From Floccularia luteovirens (lineage: Eukaryota; Basidiomycota; Agaricomycetes; Agaricales; Squamanitaceae), in contig VSJF01000009.1 in NCBI GenBank assembly GCA_009739215.1, positions 1 through 64,000 of the forward strand: a DNA stretch of 64,000 nt. Reading direction: 5' to 3'. The notes below the pieces were generated by a model. That model was not told the origin of the DNA and ran no database searches. It worked only from the letters and a program-made list of their open reading frames with translations. This document shows positions 47,501 to 57,801 of this stretch, piece after piece; the stretch's first letter is position 1, and each line of letters starts with the position of its first letter. The position numbers and the translations under genes were made by a program.

Positions 47501-49031
47501 GAAGTCGTTCCATGAACAAGAAAAGAAGTCGGATCACGTCATCCTGGGTTGCTGGAGTGCACTCATCGAGTGCATCGAAAACAAGGATGATGGGGCGGTG
47601 CGATGCCTCAACATTACTGAGTGGTTTGATTATTAGATGGTCGAGGTCAATCCGAAGCTGTTCCCCTTTTTTGCCTTCCTTCAAGTATTGTCGAGCAGCT
47701 TTTGCGATATGAGGATATAGGGTCTCCTGACTATGTGCCAATTGATAAGCGATTGTCGACACCACGTACGTCGTTGTGTTAAAATCGCTGGCTCCAGAGA
47801 CAAAGAAAAATGAGCCACCAAGTGCGCCCCCCTGCTTTAATCTATCAGCCATCTCATATGCGATGGTGGATTTACCAGTCCCAGCGCCGCCACTCAGAAC
47901 ATATATGAAAGAGTCGTTATCGCTTGTGTTTGACCGGAGAGACCATTCAGTGATCTCTTCCAGCAATGCGGTTCGAGTACCCTTTAATGTTCCCGATTTC
48001 GTTGGGTTCAAGGCAGAAGAGTAACCAGCGTTGACATGTGGCAACTTTTCAAGTGCATTTCTGTCGACTGCAAAGTAATCAATCAGTCCGCAGTCCTGGT
48101 AGTGACGGTGAGAGGGACTTACGGTCATGCTCTCGCTCTGCATGCTCTCGTTCCGAACGCTCTTGTTCTATAAGCTCTCGTTGTGCATTTTCTCGTTCTA
48201 TACGCTCCCGCTCTGCACGTTCTCGCCCCACACGTTCTTGTTCTGCACGCACCCGTTCTGCACGCTCTTCCTGTTGCATTCGTTTCAGTTGCTATGAATC
48301 CATCAGTTCAATCTTCCAGTATCAGAAAACAAGATTCATACTTCGATATTAGCCACGATGCCGTTTATTAACATTTCAACCGTAATTCCACCTTGCACCT
48401 ATGTCATACATTATTACAGAGCAGTCCATAGGTGTCAATGTAATAAATCATACCTGAAATCTACTTGTCGCCTCGCCGATACCTCTACTGATCCTCGATA
48501 ACGCATCAGCATTCTGCTTGCTGAATAGAAATCCACAACATCCTGTTTCGAGGTTCGTCGTGTCTTCCATCAGAGCTTTCAGATCTCTACAATGATTCAG
48601 TCTTGAGCAAAGTACATGCTAGTACGTGTCATGAAAACTCACTCCTCGAGAGTAGCAACTCTCTTCTTCAAGTCGGATGAGTTCACCAGACGATTCCGTG
48701 TTTCATCATCGGTTCCTACAGCAGAGTTGGCCTTGTCTGCCGTTTCCCTGATGATCGAGACGAGTGCCTGTATATGTTTTACTACATCTTCCTTTGTTCC
48801 TTTGTTCCCTTCGGCAACCTGATTTGCCAAGTCATTTGGTCGTGCACAGAGGTAGGGGAAAAACCACCACAGACGCACCAAAACTATGTCAATGAGGGCA
48901 GACAACGCTGAAGCAGCACCTGACAATCCAGGAACGGGAACCAGGGCGAGTGGGCCCTTTGCAGCATCAAGCGTCTGCTTGGCCACATTGAGAGCATCAG
49001 TGATACGTTGTACTCTTGCGGACGGAGGCAT
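44584..49031 (-). CDS. MLKL-like helical / coiled-coil / NACHT / WD40 STAND (NLR-type) protein, copy A, WD40 part frameshifted
   Basis: ATG 49031. Residues 1 to about 170 form a helical bundle of the type annotated as MLKL_NTD-like in agaricomycetes: RVQRITDALNVAKQTLD, LALVPVPGLSGAASAL, KGTKEDVVKHIQALV and a CCGFLFSKQNADAL segment. A 15-bp-repeat-encoded coiled coil follows (EERAERVRAEQERVGRERAE). NACHT begins KLPHVNAGYSSALNPTKSGT, with Walker A GGAGTGKSTIAYEMADRL and Walker B IILVFDALDEC, then VRIIVTTRPEMEIEAAL. A winged-helix/helical linker ends VEVLSYMNRLDVAVPALLAV. WD40 repeats begin ASYCRAVLSPDGKLVVSGSD. At about 45409-45425 one extra base relative to copy B shifts the frame and ends the protein at 45392. 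The remaining blades stay open in the other frame down to 44584. A truncated protein with 4HB, NACHT and the first blades may still be made. Confidence 0.85.
48128..48272 (-). repeat. 15-bp coding minisatellite (Glu/Arg-rich coiled coil)
   Basis: About nine to ten degenerate units like CTCTCGTTCTGCACG, each encoding a five-residue ERAER-type step. In unit B the matching exon is reduced to fewer than three units and has a stop. Confidence 0.85.
48587..48642 (-). other. intron present in STAND copy A only
   Basis: GTGAGTTTTCATGAC...ATTGTAG, 56 nt, splits LEE|DLKAL in copy A. In copy B (54905-54920) the coding sequence is continuous (LERDLKAL). Confidence 0.8.
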
Positions 49032-49873
49032 TGTTAAGACAAATATTGAATGTGGTGGTGAGGAAGGTAAAAGGAGGATGTGGGAGTAGTCGAGCGTTTA
49101 TACCCTCGAGATGGTACAGCATTTCCCATGATGATCAGTGTCCAGTTTGACAGTTTGCTTTAAACGTTGATTACGTTGCTGTTTGAGTACAACAACAATG
49201 ACTACAGTCGTCTCCCCGTGCTGAAATTCCTTCAAGCATCCTTTTGCGAAGTTGTATCGTGGATGTTTGACTGAAGAATTGCAATGCAGAAGTTGGGACG
49301 AGCTCAACTCATCTCGTGATGTCGTAATGCATTGATACTTCCAAAGCAGTGGCCATATGGTGAATTCAGTGTTTATCGATTTATCCTCAACCTGACAGTG
49401 CCATTGTCACTGGAGTGCTTTGTCGACAGATACATCTTTCTCTGCCCCAACCACAAATACATCCCCGACTCGGATGCGGGTGGTCTGACAACTAATGGCC
49501 CTGGTCAATGTAGAGGTAGGATATGGTACTACAAATTTATTGTTTCATTCATTTTTATGTGGCTAACGCTTTCTAATCTTCTAGATATTGCGCAATCATT
49601 GATTGCTTTTATTGAAAGAACCGCAAGCCCGAATTTTGAAAAATTAGGGTCAAGATAGGAACATATGTTGTGGATTACACATGGGAAAGAAATATCGGAA
49701 TGTGTAGAGAAATTAAATAACCCAGGGAAACAGTTAAAGGGAGTTCGTCCCAGATAGAGTCAGCTGTTTCCCTTGGTAAGTCTCGACTTTCCAAAATGAG
49801 GAAGAAAAAAGGGCAGTTGCAAATGCTGCCACCATTTTACACCAATCAGCCAAGTTTATTCAGTTCTATATTA
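49032..49873. other. junction between units A and B
   Basis: 49032-49500 contains the STAND-A promoter and sequence with no counterpart found. 49502-49830 repeats the leader of unit A (40802-41105). Short ORFs have no recognisable domain. Confidence 0.55.
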
Positions 49874-50430
49874 CTTAACTGGGGTATCTTCTGCACTTGC
49901 TTACATGCACTCCAAGTCACCTCCCATTCTTCATGGTGGTATACGTGCGGTAGGATAACTTCACCCTCCAAACCTCTCATCACTCAACGGCAAAAAATAA
50001 AACAGATGAACATCCTCATCAGTCCTAATGGCAAACCGCTATTGATACGACTTTGTTTTTTTTTTTTTGATTGTTCGGTCATTATGGACCTTCTTGGTGG
50101 GATGGAGAACTCCGAAAATCTCGTATCGAGGCACACAGCTCCAGAAAACTGCGCCCAGCTCATCCCAGGTCACCTTGAAGTCCGATGTGTTTTCATTCGG
50201 CTGTCTTGGTGTCGAGCTCTTCAGCGGTCGTCGACCATATGATCACCTCCCAACTGATGGCTAAGTTTGAGGCAGGTCGTCCCTCCCTTCCACAGACTGA
50301 AGAAGCTTTCAGATGAACTCTGGGAACTTCTTGACAGATGTATGCTGCACGACCCTAGTGTGCGGCCTGCCATGCAAGAAATCCATGAATCCTTCTCGAC
50401 GTTGCTTGTTACTCGCAGCACCTCTGTATG
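49874..50430 (+). pseudogene. kinase 2 pseudogene (unit B)
   Basis: Starts with the equivalent of LAGVASALAYMHSK. The first three exons, about 950 bp with the glycine loop and Lys, are deleted between the sequences around 42500 and 43445 of unit A. The catalytic loop HGD has become HGG. A poly-T insertion interrupts the DFD region near 50050-50066. A deletion removes LRWM before the APE motif, and further frameshifts follow before the C-terminal RPAMQEIHE. Confidence 0.9.
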
Positions 50431-51022
50431 TCGTGGCCTTGCTGTAACCATTTTCCGAATGCGCCTTCCTAATCCAATAATTCCGTAAAACCAAAAATCA
50501 CAGTTGGAAGCTTTGCTACTGATGGGATATTCCAATCCTCATAGATCGGCTATCCAATAATATTGTTGTTGCTCCGGGTGTCTCCCTGATTTTCGGTTCA
50601 TCTGTGGGAAGACACATACGTTTCATAGCAACTCTGCAAAGATAAATTAGCTGCACATTTACTGAATTTGAATTCGAGTACCGCAAAACCGAGATTGCTC
50701 GTTCGTGCTATGACCTCCTCTATCAGAAGGTGGTATAACGAGAGAGTGAACGATGAACAAAAAGAAAACTATCACAATAATGCATTCAGAGTGACAGTGC
50801 AGAGATGCACGAAGAAATGTACGAGAAAAATTGGTATGTACTTGAAGCAACATAATTAATTATCATGGATTACCGGGGGCTGCCCGGGAGGGAATCTTCA
50901 AAGGGCTCATGTGTGGGAGTGAAAGATTTATGGCTCAATACTTTAGCTGTAACGAGCAGGAATAAAATCTACTGACATAGTAAAGCAATTATTCTTGATT
51001 ATTCTTGATTAGTATGCAAGGT
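50431..51022. other. convergent spacer of unit B with inverted segment
   Basis: 50535-50880 is the reverse complement of about 44050-44430 (for example CATAGCAACTCTGCAAAGAT versus its complement at about 44311-44330). After it, the TGGCTCAATACTTTAGCT block returns to the same orientation as unit A. Confidence 0.75.
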
Positions 51023-54000
51023 CTACGGACTCTTCGTCATGTCCACAGAACTTTCCTCGATAAGTAAAAAATTTACTTCGCGCAAATTATCCCTAGCCAC
51101 AACACAATAATCTCCCCACCGCGCAACGCAAAGAGGATTCCCCTGCTCTACCCAACATACCCTCTTTCCATCCTCTTCACGTAAGATCCAAGCATCCTTA
51201 TGTAAACGCATCCTTCGGCCTATTTCTGTCTCCCACCTGTACTGCTCGAGTTCAACTTCCTGGCCTTTCTTCCAATTAAATATCACCTCATCCGTATCAT
51301 GTTTAACGTATAACATCGAGTTGTCGTCCGAGAACTCAAGATCTGAAAAATTTTCAAAATCGCCGAGATCCAGAAATTTCGCAAGTTTGCCTGTCACTGC
51401 ATTGAATACGCCAAGCCCTCGAGCCCGCTCAGCAGTATATGTTACACCCGCAATCCAATGTCCGTCGGGAGACCATGTGACACTACCAGTGGAAGAGGGT
51501 ATAGTCTGCACTAAAGTCGGCTTAGATGTTGTGATATCCCACAAATAAATTTTTTGAGATTCAGAGAGTGCAATCTTCCGCGCGTCAGGGGAGAAGGCAC
51601 AAGTACCAGAAAATTTTCCCCGAAAAACATGTAATAGCGAAGCAGAACTGAGAGACCAGACACTGACATTCATGCTTGACATACCAACCGCTCGTGAACC
51701 ATCTAAGGAGATAGCTACGAAATATATAGGTTTTGTCGATCTAAACCCGCGTGTTGGTGGTGGTGATAATGGAGTAGAAGATGCATTGATTCGAGACAAG
51801 TCCCACATCTGGTTTGACATCAGGAGGCGACGATTATCGGGAGAGAATGATGCAGTGCGAGAAAAGCTGCCTTCGAAGGAACCAAGAGAATGCCAGGATT
51901 TTGTGTCGAACAAATGGGTTGAATGAGAAGTAGACGACGCAAGAGTATTACTGTTTTGAGACACAGCGATGCCATAGATCGACGATTGTAGTTCTGCTTT
52001 GGAAGTGCATTCGCCCGATTCCAAATCCCACACAAGGATTGCACGGCCCGCAACATATGCAACCTGCGTGTCACCATGTAGAAACACGGCTGAAAACGCA
52101 TAGAATCCTATGGGTAGCTCCTTCAAAATCTCACCATTGTTGTGTCCGATATCCCAAAGCCGAAGCTTTCTGTCACTACAATCTATTGCACGCCTCAGAT
52201 TCTTCGATATCGCGAACACATTTTGTACGTCAGCAACTGACATTTTCTTCTTCAGCTCTTTACCAATTACAATGTCCCACACTTGTAACCCTTCCAAAGA
52301 AGCAGTTGCAAGTCGCGTCCCGTCCTGGCTCCATGCTATATATGCATACAGTTCGTCGAGTTTCACATCCTGGACATGTACCTGCGCTCCAGAGGTGGCA
52401 TTCCAGATACGAATCGTCCCATCATCCGAACAAGAAGCAATTGACTCCCCATCATAGGCCCATGCCACACATAGGACCTGTTTAGTATGCCCTGTTAGGG
52501 TCCGCTTCGATAATCCGTTACTGGCGTCCCATAAGCACACTTCCCCATTCCGTGATCCAGACACGACCAACTTCCCATCTGGGGAGAGAACTGCGCGACA
52601 ATAACTTGCATATGTCAGAATCGTGTAGAGACAAGCACTCCATGTCGAATCTCTGGCCAATAATGGCTTCAAAGAATACCTACGGGTTGGCATGTCGCTG
52701 TAGCAGACGGTGAGCACACATGACGGTGTCAGTGGCAATGCAGATATATAAAGGTGCGCGGGACATTCATTGATAGGCGTGTACCATCGTAGAATTAATC
52801 GGTGAGTGTCATCGATTAATTGAACAATTTCATTCCTGTCCTGGGTTTGGACGTGAACCTTGCAACAATATATCAGTGTCGCTTATACATATTACTTCAA
52901 TCAATCAAATACGCACCTGGCACCATGAAAGAACCGCAAGCAAAGCCGGAACGGCAACATCAAGCCGGTTAATATAACTGAGCACCTCCACCCACACTAG
53001 TAACTTCGTCCGCGCAAATGTCTTCACCGCATCCAAGATATCCTCGCCTGGGTCATTGCATTGTGATACGTGTGTGGCCCAATGAACACACGAATACCGC
53101 AAACTCGGTTGAATAAATCTCTTGACAGTATCGTGCAGACCGGGGATGTCTGATTTCATTACTGTCGGATCATCGAGCTCACAAATGTTCCTTTTCAATG
53201 GGTGCCTCGCAGTCATCACCTCCAGGCAGGTCAATGCAAGCCGATGATGGTGCACACGTGGATTGATGTGAAACTTGGAGTCAGTACACCGATTGTTGTC
53301 AATGAGGAATTGCGGGAAGCTGGCATGCAGCATCCGAATCTTCACATCATCTGTTTCTGGTTTGAGAATTACCGAACCAAGTCGGTCCAGAATGTCCTGA
53401 ATGAATCGCATCGGAACAGTGCAAACCAAATCGTTCAGATCGGAGGTCGACAGTTGATCTTGAAGCAATGCAAGACTGCCCAGTACAGGTTGGATGTACT
53501 TCTTCATGTCCGGAATGTCCAGTTTGTCGAAATTCAGTGCGTTCTGCAATATGGCAATATAGAGTCGATCGAGGTTCTTGAGAGTGAATGATGCATCGGA
53601 AGGATTGTCGGATAACAGAGCATCGAAGAACTTCGGCGGCATGGCGTGGATTCTTACCCAGGAATTTGACAACGGTGTCTGCATATATGAAAAGACCAGC
53701 AGTCAGACTGGTCAGATCTTTCACAACCCCGGGACGAGTACGCAACGTGGTTTCCCAACAGCTGAGGCCTTTCAGCCTTACATCAAAGAAAAGTTCGATG
53801 TCCAGGTCAACAATTCCTCGCGGAATTTCATGTAATTTGAATGGTTTCGATATATTGCGAAACGTTTCGGTGTTGAGGGCTGCCTCAATCTCCATTTCTG
53901 GTCTGGTGGTAACAATTATCCGGACAGGAAATGGGATGTCGGGAAGTCGTTCCATGAACAAGAAAAGAAGTCGAATGACGTCATCCTGGGCTGCTGGAGT

Positions 54001-55298
54001 GCACTCATCGAGTGCATCGAAAACAAGTATAATGGGGTGGTGCGATGCCTCGACATTACTGAGTGGTTTGATTATTAGATGGTCAAGGTCGATCCGAAGC
54101 TGTTCCCCTTTTTTGCCTTCCTTCAAGTATTGTCGAGCGGCTTTTGCGATGTGAGGATATAGGGTCTCCTGACTATGTGCCAGTTGATAAGCGATTGTTG
54201 ATACCACGTATGTCGTTGTGTTAAAATCACTCGCTCCAGACACAAAGAAGAAAGAAGCACCAAGTGCGCCGTCCTTCTCCAATCTATCAGCCATTTCGTA
54301 CGCGATGGTAGATTTACCAGTGCCAGCACCGCCACTCAGGACATATATGAAAGAGTCATCATTGACTGTGTTTGACCGGATGGACCATTCAGTGATTTCT
54401 TGGAGTAACGCGGTTCGTGTGCCCTGCAGGGTTCCAGATTTTGTTGGGTTCGATGCAGAAGAATATCCAGCGTTGACATGTGGCAGCTTTTCAAGTGCCT
54501 TTTCGTCGACTGAAAATGAGAAATCAGCGAACACTCTTGATAATTGATAGTCACAAGGAGAAGGACTTACGCTTTCGTTCTGCGCGCTCTTATTTTACCC
54601 GCTTCGTTTCCTATGAATACATATGATTACCATTGCCCAGCAGCAAAGAACAAAATTCACACCTCGATATCAGCCACAATGCCGTTTATCAGCATCTCAA
54701 CCGTGATTGCGCCTTGTACCTATATCGCATATTATTACAGAGTAGTCGATTGATGTTTATGTAGGAAATCATACCTGAAATCTTTTTGTCGCATCGTCAA
54801 CACCTCGATTAATCCCCGATAACACATCAGCATTTTGCTTGCTGCACAGCAATCCACAGCATCCTGTTTTGAGGTTCGTCGTATCTTCCACCAGAGCTTT
54901 CAGATCTCTCTCGAGAATAGCAACTCTCTCCTTCAAGTCCGATGAGTTTACCAGATGATTCCGTGTTTCATCGTCCGTTCCCACAGCAGGCTTGGCCTTC
55001 TCCGCCATGTCCCCGATGATCGATACGAGCGTCGTTACATGTTTTAAGATATCTTCTTTTGTTCCTTTGTTTCCTTCGGAAACCTGACCGACCAAGTCAT
55101 TCAATCGTGCACAGAAGTAGAAAAAGAATATTATAACAGTCGCACCAAAATAATGTCAATGAGGGTACATAATGCTGTGACAGCTGCTGATAACCCAGGA
55201 ATAGGAACTGCACTGAGTGGACCCTGTGCAATAACGAGAGTCTGGTTGGCCACATTGAGAGCGTTCCTGATACGTCGGGCTCTTCTGGAGAGAGGCAT
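51023..55298 (-). pseudogene. MLKL-like / NACHT / WD40 STAND gene, copy B, disrupted
   Basis: Paralogue of 44584-49031. ATG 55298 opens a helical domain (ARRIRNALNVANQTLVIAQG, PIPGLSAAVTALCTLIDII, CCGLLCSKQNADVLSGI). The coiled-coil exon is nearly gone and reads ETKRVK then TAA (54590-54592). The NACHT exon is open (GGAGTGKSTIAYEMADRLEK, LVFDALDEC). One extra base near 53622-53632 shifts the frame after PRHAAEV. The C-terminal half, from LSWCQ to the end, is open. The WD40 region (51023-52738, 571 codons) is fully intact to SVDMTKSP, unlike copy A. If transcription began internally, a NACHT or a WD40 piece could be made, but as a whole gene it is broken. Confidence 0.85.
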
Positions 55299-56562
55299 TG
55301 GTAAGACAGTTCCTGGATGTGTTAGTGACGAAGGCAAGGATGTAGGAGACAATATATATTGACTCAGTTTGATCCGTTACAGGTTTACCACCACCACCAC
55401 CACATTTTTTCCCACGCCCAGTCAAAATACTACTCGAGTGTACCACTCTTTTCGGTTGCCCGAGCCTACCTGGCTTCCACTAATTATATATTCATTGCAC
55501 AATTTAGTGAGATAACCGGATAAAATAAAACGGAGATTCACTATGTAACCCAGGCGGCTGAATTGAAGTCTACCCGATGGGAGTGTTGTACAGGTCTCAG
55601 CAGGATACCTTGTTGAACTTCCGTGACAATACCTCCGTGTACGTGTGCATATACACGCTGCACACAGAGTGCCAAGGCGAATGGATGTATCTGAAACACA
55701 TCTGATTTGAGAGAATATACGAGTTCTCTTTACTGAATAAGATAAATGTACGAACCATTGTAACTAAAACGCATCATTTTCGCTGATATCATAGGATTTC
55801 GAATTAGAAACCTTAGTGTATACGATCAATGCGGAGAAACATGGTTTGTATAACTGTTTCTTGTTTCTGGTGTTGTTGGAGGTGTTCGGGTGTCAAGGTG
55901 ATTAGTCAACCTAACTATAAGTCAAAGAATGACAAACAGAGCATCTGTTCTTCTGATACGTACTTGTCTATTCTCTACAGGCTTGTTAACGACATCCCCC
56001 ATTAAAGCCAGATTTTATCCGCGTTCTCTTGGTATCAATTCACAGGACCAACAACAATTCATTACTTGGTGATAACATAGCATTTACAAAGAAATCACCA
56101 GATGTACATCCGAGATGCACCCTATGGTAATAATCACACATTTCCTACCAAATAAGTGCCTATCACTCTCCCTTCTATCAGGATCAAGATTCGTGTCTCC
56201 CTTTCTTCCCAAAAATTAGCTATGGTTAAAATTTGCTGGCCTTTTTTATGTCTATTCACCTTCGAATAAACCACTAGAGTTAAATTTCAAACAATTAATT
56301 TACGGAGTACAGTTCTATCTCTTAAAATTTATTCCTCGTATCAACTGCTCAAACGACAACAAAAAACAAACCCCATGAAAAATCACATAAAGCTACTCTG
56401 CGTAGTGGTCATTACACCTACGGGGGATGATCACTCCACATCTTTGCATTGAAAAAACCGCGCCTGCGGCCCGATAAGAAGGCAAATTTTCCGTAGCTTG
56501 TTTGAAAAGACTTATATCCATCCAGACTTCCATTCTGCTATCTGTGATTTTTAGGACTTACG
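55299..56562. other. intergenic with AA9 exon relic
   Basis: 55380-55420 contains a CCACCA-rich tract. 55540-55900 is a relic of the AA9 gene and its upstream flank. 55900-56562 is the promoter side of the second AA9 gene and shows nothing else. Confidence 0.5.
55540..55705 (-). pseudogene. AA9 first-exon relic
   Basis: The minus strand reads FALALCVQRVYAHVHGGIVT then VQQGI... and FNSAAWVT, matching LALALCAERVYAHGGVITY and SIQRPWAT of the gene at 33668-35135. An insertion has split the AHGG motif, no good ATG remains, and no later exon follows. The flank to 55900 also matches 35205-35420. Confidence 0.8.
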
Positions 56563-57801
56563 ATGTTCAAACTAGCTAGTTTCATACCCCTCTTTGCAAT
56601 CCTGACCTCAGTCCTTGGACATGGATATGTCCTCGAAATCATTTCTGGTTCCACGAGATACACAGGCTACCTCCCTGACTCTGATCCATATGAAAACCCT
56701 CCTCCTCAGCGCATAGTTCGTAAAATTCCAGGAAATGGTCAGCTTGCATTTTTTTTTTCAAATGTTAATACTGAGTTCAATTTTAGGTCCTGTAATGAAT
56801 TTGTCGTCGATTGAGTTAGTAAATGAACATCTATCCATATAGAAAATCAAAATTTAATGGCCAACAATGTTCAGCGTACAGTGTAACGGTTTGTCCGATG
56901 GTGGTTCAGCCCCAGCCCCCATATTTGGTACATTCGCCGCGGGATCAGATATAGCCATAAACTGGACCACCCCGACATATGCCCACATGGTTCGAATATC
57001 GCAACCCCAATCTTAACATGAACTGATGTAGCTCGGAAATTAGGGCCCTATAATCACCTACATGGCTCGTGCTCCAAGTGATATTACAAAATGGAATCCA
57101 GGAACTTCGTCAGCTCGATACTAGTTATCTCTTATCAATACTCACATTTCATCCAGGGCTGTTTGGTTCAAAGTAGCAGAGGCCGGAAAGACACCGGATG
57201 GTAAATGGGCTGCTACTGATCTGCTCACTGCGTCGGACAATATTTACACATTTACAATTCCACCAAAGTTGAAAGCTGGACAGTATATCATTCGTCATGA
57301 AATGTAAGCAGTACACCCCACCCTAATTCCTTTTACTCATCTGAAATATGAACACGCCAAGAATTGCACTACACACTGGTATGTATATCAATTTCAATCA
57401 CGCTTAGTGCTATATTAACACTCGTTCCTCGATTAGCATCAGGATACCCAGGTGCTCAAGTATATCCTAGTTGCATTCAGATAGAAGTTACGGGTTCTGG
57501 AACAGCGCTTCCCACCTCTTTCGTATCATTCCCAGGCGCATACAATGCAAGCACCCCTGGAATAGTTTTCAATTTATACCTAAGTAAGTGCTCCCACGAT
57601 CATTCTTCATGCTTATGAATAAGTTGAACATCTCAATACTCGTAGATACTGGGGTGAGTATTGACATTATTTACCATGCAGAAGAGTTGTAATTTTTATT
57701 TATTAAGCCATACCCTATTCCTGGGCCGGCTGTGTGAGTGATATACCTTTTGAACAATTACTGCATTGACATTGTTTTATAGGTGGGCCGGAGGAAATTG
57801 A
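56563..57801 (+). CDS. AA9 lytic polysaccharide monooxygenase without CBM1
   Basis: Nine or so short exons. The signal peptide (MFKLASFIPLFAILTSVLG) is cut before His20, the first brace ligand (HGYVLEII). Then VMNLSSIDVQCNG, APAPIFGTFAAGSDIAINW and TYAHMGPIITYMARAP supply the second brace His (about mature residue 86). AVWFKVAEAG, IPPKLKAGQYIIRHEMIALH and YPGAQVYPSCIQIEVTGSG supply the axial Tyr. It ends YPIPGPAVWAGGN with the stop at 57799-57801. All splice sites are GT...AG, including short inter-exon steps at 57590-57785. It is a single-domain enzyme, only distantly like the CBM1-bearing AA9 at 33.7-35.1 kb, so it is not a product of that duplication. Confidence 0.9.

Larger units (their letters stand above)
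40802..49090 (+). repeat. kinase/STAND duplication unit A
   Basis: Tandem partner of about 49502-55300. Order: leader 40802-41105, kinase 1 (absent from unit B), kinase 2, a micro-inverted spacer, STAND gene. Similarity covers coding and non-coding sequence. Confidence 0.85.
49502..55300 (+). repeat. kinase/STAND duplication unit B
   Basis: Tandem partner of unit A. Kinase 1 is absent, kinase 2 is reduced to its 3' half, the convergent spacer is inverted, and the STAND gene carries several lesions. Confidence 0.85.

Noticed and set aside
47305..47712. Plus-strand ORF opposite the NACHT exon
   Set aside because: Antisense shadow of a conserved NACHT domain with Walker motifs; the same shadow occurs in unit B.
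54218..54547. Plus-strand ORF over the start of the NACHT exon in unit B
   Set aside because: Shadow frame without independent features.
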